64,000 bases of DNA from Nymphalis io (Eukaryota; Arthropoda; Insecta; Lepidoptera; Nymphalidae): assembly GCF_905147045.1 (NCBI RefSeq), contig NC_065918.1, positions 8,618,001 through 8,682,000 of the forward strand, read 5' to 3'. Below are positions 1 to 11,621 of this stretch, one piece after another. Position 1 is the stretch's first letter. Each line of letters begins with the position of its first letter. The notes beneath the pieces are model-generated. The model did not search any database. It saw only the letters and a list, made by a program, of their open reading frames with translations, and was not told the DNA's origin. The translations under genes were made by a program, and so were the position numbers.

Positions 1-1610
1 TCCCGCCTCGCTATCCCGTGCAGGTACTTACCGAAACAGCCGTGTCCGGTAAGCACCTGCGTCAGTCTAAACGTAAGTGTGCCGCTCCTTCTAGTTACCC
101 AGCGATTCAAGTGGGGGTGGATCGCCTCCACTGTCGCTAGGCTTGCTTATGGGGATCCCAGATCCTCCTCCCATCTGCGAATGAGAGCTTGTTGGGCTAC
201 AGACCTGATTCGCCCCACCTCCGCTGATCCTAGACGGTCACCATTCGCCCTGGCTTCCACCCGAAACCGATGCACTTCCACGAGTACCTCGGCCTGGAGT
301 TCCCAGGGCGGATCACTCGCAAGAAGTGTCGCCACCGTCCACGACACCGCACGGTAATCTCGTACCGCTCTCACCGCTATAATTCTCTGCGGTCTTCTAA
401 GAAGTTCCATCTTCCGTCCAGGATCAGACCCAGATACCTCATCTGGGCCTTCACCTTTATCACTGTCCCTTGGACTGTGATACACGCTCCACGAGGGGGA
501 CCCCGACGTGGACCGTGGAATAAGAGGGCCTCCATTTTAGAGATGACACTCAAGCCCAACATTTCTATCCGGTCCATTGTGAGCGACGTTCCAACTTCGG
601 CCAGGACAACAGCCCCATCCCGGGAAGGACAGGTGCCCGCAGGAGCCAGTCAAAGCCGACGTTCCACAGGTTTGGGCCGAGAATGGACCCCTGTGGAACG
701 CCACAGCCTACCTGACGTCGAACAATTCAACCATCGCTCCCCTTCCAGAGGACCATCCGATCCTGGAGGTATGCCCCCAGAAGCCTCCTAAGATAGGAAG
801 GCACCCCATGATATTGAAGCGCCTCTCTTATTGTCTCGAAAGGAAGACTGTTAAAGACGTTCGCCACGTCCAGCAATACTGCCAGGACCACGTCCCCTCG
901 GGCCACCACCTCCATGGTCCCGGTCTTTCATGGCGTCGGTGATTGATTGACCCGCCCTGAACCCGTATTGAGCCTCTGAGAGACCCGGTCCCACTTCCTC
1001 GAGATGCTGAACAAGACGGGCAGCGAGAATTTTCTCGAAGAATTTGCCCGTCTCATTCAGCAGTACAATTGGCCTGTATGCCGAAGGAGATTCTAGAGGA
1101 CGCCCCACCTTCGGCAACAGGACCAGCTTGCCCTCTTTCCATGGCTTTGGAAATTGCCCGCTGGAAAGACACTTGTCAAATAGTTCCCGAAGCCTTCCAC
1201 CTAGGTGTTCCAGAGCGTCTCGCAGAACACGTCCTGGCATCCCATCCGGACCCGGCGCAGTGGTTCTAACCCTCAGACGATCAAAGGCCATCTCCATCTC
1301 TCGCTCCGTGATTTGTGGTGGAGCCACAATTTCTTCTTCGATCACGGAGCGAGGAGCCATTCGCGGAGGGACATACTCACCCGGAAGGGGGAAAAGCTCC
1401 CCAACCAGGCGCAGGAGAGGCTCCGGCGGCATCGTTTCTGTCACGGGAGCGCCGTGGGTGCTAACTTTTCCTCACACACACCTCACACCTCGGTACGGGC
1501 GCCCCCATGGATCCCTATTCAGGTCAGCCAACATCTCTTCCCTCGCTCGTTCCTTGGCCCGACAAATTACCAGTTGCAACTCTTTTTTCAGTTGGCGGTA
1601 AGCGGCGGTT
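1..1610 (-). pseudogene. R1-like non-LTR retrotransposon, broken reverse transcriptase ORF
   Basis: Remains of the second ORF of an R1-clade LINE, reading right to left and running off the left edge. The fragment near 851-1444 carries the start of the reverse transcriptase domain (APGPDGMPGRVLRDAL, then YRPIVLLNETGKFFEKIL, then AQYGFRAGQS). The next frame at 727-915 gives LDVANVFNSLPFETI, the palm motif A region with the usual aspartate. About 620-700 reads GVPQGSILGPNLWNVGFDWL, the motif B region. Positions 147-577 carry the thumb and C-terminal region. Several frame changes separate these pieces, and the YADD catalytic motif expected after LPGMG is missing (near 605-612). It is therefore a dead copy. 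GC content is far above the flanks, a sharp boundary at about 1610 marking the 5' truncation. The R1 clade is assigned by recognition; a close R1-like family is equally possible. Confidence 0.85.
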
Positions 1611-2270
1611 TTCAATAAAATTATTGAAATGCTGCCAGCGACAGAAATGTCATTTTCGCAACATTTAATGATAAGCATGATATATATACAAACATCTCTG
1701 TTTAGTTTTAGTAGAATGATTATAAAAACTGCGACATGAATTACTCACTAACAAACACTTAACAGCGTTCATATATTACACGATCATTTGTCTTCGTCAG
1801 TTGAATTTAAAATTACTGAATCCGGAAAGAAATAAATCTGTGAGTACATCTGCTCCATATTTTTATATCAATATATTATACTATAATACCATAATACCAA
1901 TATATTTTAATTTCGATATATCAATTATATTGAAAATATAATTGGTATAATTATGTTTGGTAATATTATATTATACCAATAGTATATATGAAATTTTCTT
2001 TCCAAAGTAAAAAATTCGTAAGCGGTGAGAGCAGAAATATATTATGCTTCAACATCAGCATCGTGAATTGTATCTTGAAATCTAGTTTACATACTAAAAC
2101 GATCCGCTTACGTAAATAAATGCACGTGATGGAATGGTCGTATGTGTAATGATGTTTTGTTTACAAACATGCAAACACTCACAATCATTGGCACAAATCT
2201 TGTAACCATTCCGAGTAGAGGCTTAATCGAAGCTTATGAAATACATACAAAACACATTCGGGTCGCATTA

Positions 2271-2328
2271 TATAAAAGGCGGGAGTATACATTAATTACC
2301 ACATATTTGATCTATCAATAACGTAAGC
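2271..2328 (+). promoter_or_regulatory. Possible orphan TATA promoter with short first exon
   Basis: A clean TATA box (tataaaaggcggg, from 2271) stands in AT-rich DNA where such a GC-flanked box is unusual. About 30 bases downstream a transcript could start near 2300. A good splice donor (gtaagc) follows at 2323, so the layout resembles an insect promoter with a short untranslated first exon. No matching downstream coding exon was found before the MIF gene at 11622, so the target is unknown and the site may be fortuitous. Confidence 0.3.
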
Positions 2329-3182
2329 GTAAAATATTTTTGTAAAACATTTCGTTTCATTATTTAAAAAATTTAATATTTTATTTATTAATAATCAAAT
2401 TTGCACGTTTAAATCGTTATTTATCAACAATCATAATTTAAATACAACGAATTAATTATAATCTCTTACATGAGATTTTATTTCTGAAGTATTTATGTGA
2501 TTAATTATGAAATATAATATAATATAATACGATTACGAGACCATATAATTCGAAAACGCACTAATTAGATTTGCACAAAATTGATAGAAATTAAAGTATT
2601 TTTATTATCAATTTTAATAGTTATTGCATGTTATCGTTGTATCATAAATATATTCCGAATTACTTAAAAATAACGATTTAATATACTTATAACTCATTAA
2701 AGGGCAGCTTTCGATTTCTTAATCGCAGCTTTCGACTACCTAAAGTTGATACTCACTTCCTGTAAAAGTATATTTGAGAAAAAGAGTAATTACTGATTTT
2801 CTTGGTGGTTATTCCGATTGAATCTATACCTTGACTGAACTGGGAGTAATTTACGTTCAATTTAATCATGAACGATTCGTCTGCTTGAATCGTTCCTATC
2901 ATGTTCCGAGTGAATAAATTCAATTTTTTTCGAAATTTTAAATTATAACTATCACTACTACTAAATACATATAAAAATTATACTCAATAATCAATAACAC
3001 TTCACGAATGCGAGAGCATCTAAAAGCCTGATCCGGGCCTCGAACTATAACATTTGCAAAGAAAGTTGATTACGCAACGATGCCACTGTTTCAATGAGGA
3101 TCATTTGCAGTCGTTACTACACTTAGTATTGTTATGTATGTTTATTCAACTAATGACTTACCATATTTTAAGTTTGAAAGTA

Positions 3183-3245
3183 ACGTATTGAGTCCCGCTG
3201 CTGGGCTGAGACCTTCCCTCCTAATAAGGAGAAGATTTGCAGTAA
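3183..3245 (-). repeat. Fragment of tRNA-headed SINE (3' part)
   Basis: The stretch with cccgctgctgggctgag and aaggagaagatttg matches the 3' part of the better preserved SINE at 61993-62300 in the same orientation. It is diverged and lacks the head. Confidence 0.6.
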
Positions 3246-3454
3246 TATTAATTTAGCTTTACGCCTACTTTTTTATGAATCCAACAAATTTGAAAATTCT
3301 ATATTATTTAATTGTTAAAATTTTCTTAGCAAGTGATGAAAATAACAATATTTGATTTAAATACATACATTTGCAACGTTATAATTTGTTATAAATGATA
3401 TTTGTTATTATAAAACCCTGGAAACTTATATTTTGACTTCAAAGGTGTTTTTTT

Positions 3455-3660
3455 TTTATATGTGAAGACAAAATTCCGAACAAACCACAAATCGTATTCA
3501 AAGAAGTTAACTGCATCACCAATGCACCGACCAACCAAGGGCTGTAATATGAACCTATAATTACATTGGCTAACTCTCACACAAACAAAGCAGCTCCAAT
3601 TAACGATGTTTAGCTGTAGAATACCCGTTGAGTGACGAACCCACACAGACGGACTTACCC
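3455..3660 (-). repeat. Diverged Metulj-like SINE copy
   Basis: In reverse orientation it retains blocks of the repeat seen well preserved at 62931-63215: the gtgtaattacaggcac block (here around 3540-3575) and the tagaatatctgatgagtgggtgg block (here tagaatacccgttgagtgacga, around 3615-3640). Divergence indicates an old insertion. Confidence 0.55.
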
Positions 3661-3663
3661 TTC

Positions 3664-6662
3664 ATCCAAGATAGTAGAACCGAATGCACTGGTACGTAAA
3701 CTTCGTTAATCAATAATTATTTTAATCTCAATAATTGTTGATTTTAAAGAAGCTAAGGGATGTCTTTATTTATTTTTGCCTTCGATAAGTAAGATGTTAC
3801 AATTGCCTCTTTCATTTATTTAAGTGTCATTCATAACAAAACTCATCTATGAATTTTTACTTAAATAGTGTTCGCTTATGATCTTTTATTCTCTACCTAG
3901 CTTTGAGTAACGTTAACTTTTACGGTCACGTGGTCACATTGATAACTGGTAACGATTTACATTAGTCTTTGGCAAGTATTTTTCGTTTATGTTTTAAGAA
4001 TTCAAGCTCATATGTAGATTATAGAAGGACGCAAATATAAATAAATGATTTATTTTAACTTAAAAATAAATAAACAATATCATTGCCATCTGAATAATTA
4101 TTGTACATACAATTCAAATAAATAGGACATCTTCTGGTGTGCTGAAGAAGAAGAAATTTACCTTGCTTTTAATCTTACATAGAAAATAAATTAAATATTT
4201 TTAATGTTCTACATGGTTTATATTTGACTCCGCATTAATGGCTCGGGAAAGTGTTATGCAACATTGAATTTAATAATTACAATATTTAAAGGATATAGAA
4301 ATAGCGTGATAACGTATAGTATAAAAAAAAGTTTCTAGCAGATTAGTTACAGCTATACTAATAAAGTATACTTTATATAATTATAGGCAAACCCAATATC
4401 TATTCAAATTTATTTGTTACTATTATCCGATATGACATTTTAATCAAATGTATACTAATTGTCAAAGCGATTGGCTGAACGATAAAGTTCAGTACAGCAG
4501 ACTATTCTAGTCTCGAGTTAAAATAAATGTTCTCCAAAAAAAAAGATAGATAAGTACTCGTGTCAACTGTTATGGTATTTCCTTAAGCATTGTGGAAACG
4601 TATTAATCTTGATCGTGTATATGTATATAATAATATGAATTCTGAGCTATGCCGCATATATTATCGTTTGATATTATATCACATACAATAAGGAACAAAA
4701 TTAAAATACACAAAGACAATTTTATGACTCTAATGAATATCAAGATAAATTATTTTGTAAATTTAAATTTTATCGTTTGAGTTTAATATAATAATTAAAA
4801 TTTAAACACAAGTACTGTATTGGCCATGAATATAGTACAGATATAATTTTATAATAACAATTCCGTTCATATGCTAATAGAACTTTAAAATATGAATATC
4901 CAAAATAAGGAAGATCTCAGCTTATTAAATTAAACAATGGCTATCTACTATACAATTACATACATTAATTATTAAGGTTATCTTTAAATTTAAAGGCATG
5001 TAATATAACTTTTATTAAGCAACTTATATTATTCAAGGATTAATATTGATTGATGATGACTAATTAGTTAAGCGACGTTGAATATAATAATTATAATATT
5101 TAAAGCATACAAGTATCAAAATAACGTAAAACCGTAAGTGAATTTTCAACATTTCATAGCTGAAATGTAAAATGAGTTCTATTAAATTATCACTGCATAT
5201 CTGTAGCTAATAATAAACGATTTTCATAACTTTTTTTAGTTTATTACGTTTATTCACAGTGAGTGATTATTTTTTTTAAAATGAAGTGGAAATTTAATTA
5301 CGTACGTAGTATCATATATTACATGCGATCTAAATAAGGAACGAGTTTTCGGTAAATTATGATAGCTGTCAATAAAAACCGGCCAGGTAGGACATGCAAA
5401 ACAAATATGTTAATTGTGAAATGGTAACTACATTTTTATAATACAACTTAGAATACATGTCATATAGGTTTCTATTCACGTGAAATTTGAATCTAGCTCT
5501 TCAATTCCGCTACTTTCTACATTATTCTCACAGCAATAATTAATAATTATAATCACCATCTTTATGCTACTTTTTACAGCGGTAAAAATTTACAACACAT
5601 TCAAACATATCCCTTTGTCAGTATGTCACAATATAAGCCGACAGTATAAAATGAAATAAAATATATATGTTATGTATGCAAGACATTTTTTTGCAAACCG
5701 TACTTTTTAAATGCTAGTTGACAGGTCGAGGTCGTTGACATTTCTATTGTTGCTATGATCGCATGCTTACTTTTTTTCTCGTCATTCAAAACAATATTAT
5801 GTCAACGTTTACATTGTTATTCAATAAAAATAATATTTATTACCATTAAAAAGCCGAGGAACTTAAGTCATCTTGTAATTTGAGTTATTTGCGTTCATTA
5901 TGTCACAACTCCATGCACGCAAAAATATTAAAATATTTTGATTATATAATCTCGAAGAAACAAAATAAAAGAAAGATGATTGTTCACCAAAAATAACTAT
6001 ACGTAAATTGTGTACTATTATGTATCTTTAATGTACTTAATAATAAAATGATCACTGTGTGAAGCTTGTGTTAAGAGTAAGTACAATCATACTCTTATAA
6101 TCAATTGGGAAACAAATCTGCAAATTCTCAAAAAAAAGGGATGCGAGTCACACTTATTACATAAATTTTATCAAAATACTCTAGTGACTTCTTTAATTTT
6201 ATCACGAAAAGATAAAAATAGATAAAATTATATATAAGCAAAGAGGGCTTCGTTTGTGTTTAGCGTTTAATCAATCATATCGTTCATTGTATAGTTATTA
6301 AATTACATTTCCAACTATTTTAAACATTTGGAAATGTAATTTATTGATAAAACACGTTGTTGAGAAAATTTTAAATTACCATTTAGATACATGTTTTAAC
6401 TATTTCTATTTTGTTACTAACGTTTCTCTTAAACGCGTAGTAAAATCAATTGATTATCGTTTTCTTAATTATTAACAAATAAAAGATAGTTAAGAAAAAA
6501 TACTGATCTTTTACAATACATAGTATAACTATACGGAATGTAAATATCAACTTAATAAAATTGGAGAGGTCTATCAAAAATTAACAGTTTGTTATATACC
6601 CAATACTTACATGCGTACCCGTATATGCCCAAAACTTATATGGCACCTTTTTTACTATAGTT
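3664..6662. other. AT-rich intergenic sequence, no gene seen
   Basis: Both strands have only short random reading frames with AT-biased composition. One perfect inverted repeat lies at 6300-6342 (listed separately). Confidence 0.6.
6300..6342. repeat. Perfect 15-bp inverted repeat (hairpin)
   Basis: aaattacatttccaa at 6300-6314 is exactly complementary to ttggaaatgtaattt at 6328-6342, with a 13-base spacer. One further pair (6299/6343) also matches. It could fold as a hairpin in RNA or be the relic of a small foldback element; no function is known. Confidence 0.7.
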
Positions 6663-6663
6663 T

Positions 6664-7133
6664 TTTTCAATCAATCAATCAATCAACAGCCAATCGTTGT
6701 CCACTGCTGAACATAGGCCTCTCCCAAGGTGCGCCAAAGCTCCCTGTCCTCCGCCTTCCGCATCCAGTTGGTGCCTGCCACCTTCTTAAGGTCGTCGGTC
6801 CACCTGGCTGGAGGGCGCCCTACGCTGCGCTTGCCGATTCGCGGTCTCCACGCTAGGACTCGTCTGCTCCAACGGCCATCGGTCCTACGACATACGTGAC
6901 CAGCCCACTGCCACTTCAGCCTGCTAATTTTGCAAGCTATGTCGGTGACTCCGGTTCTTTTCCGGATAATCTCATTTCTGATCTTATCCTTCAAAGATAC
7001 TCCGAGCATAGCTCGCTCCATAGCACGCTGAGCGACTTTGAATTTGTGGACTAGTCCCGCAGTTAGTGTCCACGTTTCGGCACCGTATGTCATGGCAGGT
7101 AAGACGCATTGGTTGAAGACTTTCGTCTTCAGT
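6664..7133 (-). mobile_element. 5'-truncated RTE-like LINE, 3' end only
   Basis: Encodes in one frame (7093-6683) the C-terminal region of an RTE-type endonuclease/reverse transcriptase: MTYGAETWTLTAGLVHKFKV, then a segment with WQWAGHVCRRTDGRW and GRPPARWTDDLKKVAG, then WMRKAEDRELWRTL. The 3' end is the short tandem repeat caatcaatcaatcaatcaa (plus-strand reading), typical of RTE-like elements. The T-rich word agttttttt occurs on both sides (about 6659 and 7134), a plausible target-site duplication. The 5' limit is where similarity to the larger copy at 15352-17985 stops. The piece has no reverse transcriptase core and cannot move itself. Confidence 0.85.
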
Positions 7134-7139
7134 TTTTTT

Positions 7140-7685
7140 CAGTGTACCAAAACGACGGTGGACAGATAAGAAATAATGTAAAAAAAGGACAGGTTCTTCT
7201 TATAACATTTAAAAAAAGAACACGAAAAATAATAACAAAATACGATAGCTAGGTAGATAGTAATCAATTACGCCCAATCCGGTATTTATATTGCATAATA
7301 GAACTCATTTGAACATGACAATTATCGATAACGAATAAAAATAACTACGTTGATGAAACTTATGCATAATCTATTCGCTATACCCATTAATGGCTTTCCA
7401 ATGGTAAACTTTATATAATTCCTGGAGTCACGGTAAGTATGGTAATTATATTGGATAGCTAATTTTGACATTTGACCTACAGCAGCAGTACAACTTTTGA
7501 TTTAACGATCATAATATTACAGTTGCATCTTATATCTAGTAAAAGAATATAAATTTATATATTTTTTCTACATTAGCATATAATTCATTTAAAATTGTTA
7601 TAATAATCAATAAATAGGGCAGATTATTGTGTATAAGATCAATCTTGTACATAGGTACTATGATGAGCAGAGATGGCTCAGGTGA
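7140..7685. other. Intergenic, nothing recognised
   Basis: AT-rich sequence between two repeats. No reading frame, RNA gene or repeat is supported. Confidence 0.55.
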
Positions 7686-7687
7686 CT

Positions 7688-7865
7688 CAAACCCAGGTAA
7701 AAAGCAATTAATTTTCGAATTATTTAAAACACCGTAGGGTCATGCAGGTTTCTAATTTTACTGAAATACACTACTACCACATTTGTATCTACCAACCCGC
7801 ATCGTAGCAGCGTGATGGACTAAGCTCCCATCAGTGGGACATTCATAGGCTGTTAATAGCATCTA
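7688..7865 (+). repeat. Diverged tRNA-headed SINE copy
   Basis: Starts with a B-box-like gactcaaacccagg, then follows the SINE body in order: catgcaggtttctaatttt, ctaccaacccgcatcgtagcagcgtgatggactaagctcc, and cagtgggacattcataggctgttaa. Each block matches the reverse complement of the SINE at 61993-62300. Confidence 0.7.
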
Positions 7866-8027
7866 TAATTTCGTCCTGACCGATTTCCGTCTTTACACCC
7901 ATTCCCAAGATATCCTGGCCAGCTGTGCGAAACATATAATAGTGCATTCTGCATTCCCTCGCTCTTATAATTCATTAAAACTAGCCATAACCAATTACTA
8001 AACCAAAATGTGTCACTTTAAAATTAA

Positions 8028-8228
8028 TATTTTTTTTTTATAGAATAGGAAGGACGATCATATGGGCCACCTTGTTGGTAAGTGGTCACCAAACGCCCTT
8101 AGACATTGGCATTGTAAGAAATGTCAACCATCGCTTATAGCCAATGCGCCACCAACCTTGGGAACTAAGATTTTATGTCCCTTGTGCCTGTAATTACACT
8201 GGCTCACTCACCCTTTAAACCGGAACAC
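8028..8228 (-). repeat. Metulj-like SINE, truncated
   Basis: Begins with a T-run and tagaataggaaggacg, the complement of the poly-A end of the repeat, then matches nearly base for base the repeat at 44828-45112 in reverse (ccatcgcttatagccaatgcgccaccaaccttgggaac and so on) up to the caccctttaaaccggaacac block. The 5' third is absent. High similarity suggests a fairly recent insertion. Confidence 0.8.
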
Positions 8229-8229
8229 A

Positions 8230-9220
8230 ACAATATCAATAATAATAATATTTTAATTTTTACTTTATATTATTTAAAATTGGTGTTTATAAAACTTGTT
8301 AATTTTGTATTTTTTATTAACGAGTAAAATCCCATAGTGTATTATGTAATTAATATTAGTATTATAAATGATACCAATTACACTTGTAATTGATATGCAT
8401 TGCTTTTTTTTTTTGTAGACTTTAATTGTATTGAATTGTTTTAACATGTGTATTGTTAGTGTGCTTAATATTGAATAAATAAATAAATTATTGGTATATT
8501 ATACAAAGTCATTTGCATGTTACACAATATTCTTTAATGTTCACCAAGACTTTTTAACGACACAAATATGTAAGGTTGGTACATATCCATATACAGATTG
8601 TTATGGAAATGAGTTTTATGAGTGACCCAAATGGAACTAAATTACTTTTTAACAACATTTTTTGAGCATCATGAAATGAATATCTTGACTAACTAATTCG
8701 TATATGTTTTTTTTTTTTGATTGACTGTAATTCAATTTTATAATTACATGTATCTTATATGTTAAATAATACTAGAATTACATGTGTTGCGTTTATTATA
8801 TACTTCTAAAGCACAAACACTTTCTTATTATTCAATAAATTTATTCAATCACGAATCGATATCCAGAAATAATCCCAGAAAATTAACTAAAATAACGTTT
8901 TAAAAAAATCAAATGCAATTAAAACTACGGCAAAATTAAGAATATAAAATTTATTACACAATCTCAATGCGTTTTTAATGTCACGCAATAATAAGCTGTG
9001 TTTTGCTTAAAATTAAATATCAACTAAATGTGTCGACTTTTTTATGAAATGGGCGCTTTCTACGGTTTGTGTTTAACTCTCAAATGTACAATCTTTACAT
9101 AATATCATGTTTATACCTACAATGTCTACACTGTTTCTATAAAATCATCGGTTATATAGATATACATAAAATTGTTTGAAAAAACTGTATCAAAATTTGA
9201 TAAATATGATAGATTTATAT
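8230..9220. other. Intergenic, nothing recognised
   Basis: AT-rich with homopolymer runs; no supported gene. Confidence 0.55.
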
Positions 9221-9224
9221 TTAG

Positions 9225-9450
9225 GGAATGGGCAAAGGCCAAACTGGTTCAGTGAATTGAACACCTTAACCAAAAGTCACGCATCTAAATCTAGGCAAGC
9301 GCCACTGGCTTGTCATGTGTGTTAATAATTCATTTCGTGCTTGGCGACTTAAGAAACCCGCATGTACCAGATGAAATGCTCCAACCCACAGTGAGGTTGT
9401 ATAATCTCCAAACAATCTTCTTAAGAGTAAAGGAGGCGTTTTCCGACTTT
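9225..9450 (+). repeat. Diverged tRNA-headed SINE copy
   Basis: Blocks in order: aaccaaaagtcacgcatctaaatctaggcaagcgcc (tRNA-like head), ataattcatttcgtgcttggcg, and aaacccgcatgtaccagatgaaat. These correspond to the head and centre of the SINE at 61993-62300. A reading frame starting at 9310 lies inside it and is not a gene. Confidence 0.55.
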
Positions 9451-9599
9451 ATGACATTTCCAACTAACAGCCTAGTTGTACGTTATTTTAATACTTTGAT
9501 ATTAACATAAGACATATACTATATAAGTATAGATGCATTTTATTAAAATTTATCAATTATGTTAACGTAGCCAGAGATTAATTATATAGCTCTAAGGAA

Positions 9600-9775
9600 A
9601 CTAAAACTTCATTTTAGGTGGGCAGGTGAACAAATAAAAAAGCCGATGGTGGCCAAATTCTGGATTGGATAACTCAATCATCTTTCAAATCGGAGCATAG
9701 CAATACAAAGTATTGATTTTACGAAAAAAAATTCTGGTGAACAGGTATACCCACTCAGATGGTCCTAAATATATT
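9600..9775 (-). repeat. Old Metulj-like SINE copy
   Basis: Recognisable by aggtgggcaggtgaacaaataaaaaagccgatggtggcc at one end and ttctggtgaacaggtatacccactcagatggtcc at the other, matching in order the reverse of the preserved copies. Heavily mutated. Confidence 0.45.
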
Positions 9776-10077
9776 ACAATGTGAAACGTGTTTTTGGTTC
9801 TTTGGTGTACTTCAAAGTTCAACTTGGGATTGTACATTAAGTATTTGTCTTCAACAATTATTGTTAATTATTATATTTGAAAATCTGAAAGAAACATAAG
9901 TAGTAACTTAAAACAATCCACGGATAAGTCTTATTAACAAAAAAAATTGGCAAATAATAAAGATACTCAAAATCATCATTAATAATCTTATTGATAATCA
10001 TCACCTTTAAAAAATTAATAACACAATCCATTTGATATAATATTTGAAAATACTACCGATGTCAGTTTTATTTAACA

Positions 10078-10300
10078 CTAGCTTTTTTTTGCCCGTGACG
10101 TCGTATGCGTGGAATACAGAATCAAGTATCTATATTTTTATTTTCGCAGAGACAGTTGAAAATTAAATACGAATAAAATGAACTTGGAACGGGTGGGTGA
10201 ACAATGTTTATTTTTATCCAACCTTTCAAAGGTTCTGGTAGTTTTTACTTTTGCTTTCGATGAAACGTAGCCTAATATATAATAATCGGTAGAGATAAAC
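10078..10300 (-). mobile_element. Helitron-like repeat fragment
   Basis: In reverse orientation the end reads ...acgtcacgggcaaaaaaagCTAG followed by T, the 3' end (CTAG before T) usual for Helitrons. The adjacent block (gcccgtgacgtcgtatgcgtggaat in plus) belongs to a very common lepidopteran repeat. The other end could not be fixed. Confidence 0.4.
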
Positions 10301-10379
10301 TTTTAAAATGATAAACAACGCCATCTATGATTTTTTTTGAGTAACAACTATACAGAAGGTTTTACTTATCTGTTCATGT

Positions 10380-11620
10380 AAGTGCAGCGATAGTTTCCTC
10401 AAAATCTGATAATTTAGCATTAAGTTCATTAAATAACGCGAGATATTTTCCTGCAGTAAAATAGAGCCTTTTTTAAGTTAGACCTTTAGCAATACATCGG
10501 TGAAAACTGCATTCAATTCCATGCATTCGTTTTGCTTGATGCGTGTAAAAACATACAGACAGACAAAATTTCTAAAAACTGTTGTTGTGGCTTCTGTGGC
10601 TTTAGTAAAGACCTTCCTTTGTTTTTATACAGAATTAAAAATATATCTATAATGTACTGAGATCGGCCTATTTTAATTTTACTATAAGTATAGATTTTCA
10701 ATACCTAATATATTATTACTGAACCGACCAAAACACTCAGTTTTTATTTTAAGTTTTGTAAAAAAAATACAATATTCAAAGATAGAACATTGATTTATAA
10801 CTTATAAAAAAATTTATAACGTAACCTACATTTATTCGATTTTTAAAATAATATTCGAATCTTAACGTAACTACAGCATTTTTTTCTTTTTATAGATCAC
10901 CGGTCACGTAACTATTAACATCCTGACAAAGGCCGGACTTACTTAACGACATAAGACCGCTCTAAACAATGCTATAATAAAAAATAAACCTGTGGCGTCC
11001 GCAGCGGGATCTTTGTATGAAACCAGGTCAGATGAGCTACACAGATTGTTTTCTATAAATGGTAAAGTAATTTTGATAATACTTATGTACTTATGTAAAT
11101 ATAATATGTACCTACATATTTCAAATACGCCAGATAGTAGATATACAAGTAGTTTAATATATCATAGATATCTGTTATCTTCTTTGTTTTCTTCTTAAAA
11201 AATCATAGCTTTTTACCGGTCCAATCTGGGGTTTGAACGTCTAGATGTAGTTTAAAACAGTGCCTTGCATCTGCTAACAACAAGTTTTTCACGCTTCATT
11301 CACTTTTAATGGTAGATTTTTCTTAAAATGATCTTTCAATTGGTTCACAACCGGCCATCGGTATCGCGTGTTATACGAAAAAATATATTATCTTTAAATT
11401 TAGACGAATTGATAACCTCCTTCTTTTTGAAGTCGGATAATAAAATAAACATTGATATAACTCATTTGCTTATCATATCCACAACGATAATGTGACAAGT
11501 ATTATATACTATTACTGTAACTGTGTAAGGGAACAAACATTACATAAATGTTTTGAATGGATCTCATCGGTCGTGTATAAAATTTATTTAATATAAATGG
11601 TAAATATTTTTAAAAATAAA
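10380..11620. other. Intergenic upstream of MIF
   Basis: No coding exon is supported. A fragment of a common lepidopteran repeat (gataacctccttctttttgaagtcgg) lies near 11409-11436. No TATA box is evident close to the MIF start codon. Confidence 0.5.
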
Positions 11621-11621
11621 C

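Larger units (their letters stand above)
1611..3450. other. AT-rich intergenic sequence
   Basis: No coding exon is visible. It contains AT-rich imperfect palindromes around 1870-1990, a possible TATA promoter at 2271 and a SINE tail fragment at 3183-3245, listed separately. Confidence 0.6.

Noticed and set aside
9310..9510. 66-residue frame
   Set aside because: Overlaps an eroded SINE copy.
10992..11198. Reading frame upstream of MIF that could be a first exon
   Set aside because: It has no ATG start (GTG only), no matching acceptor or partner exon, and MIF is complete without it.
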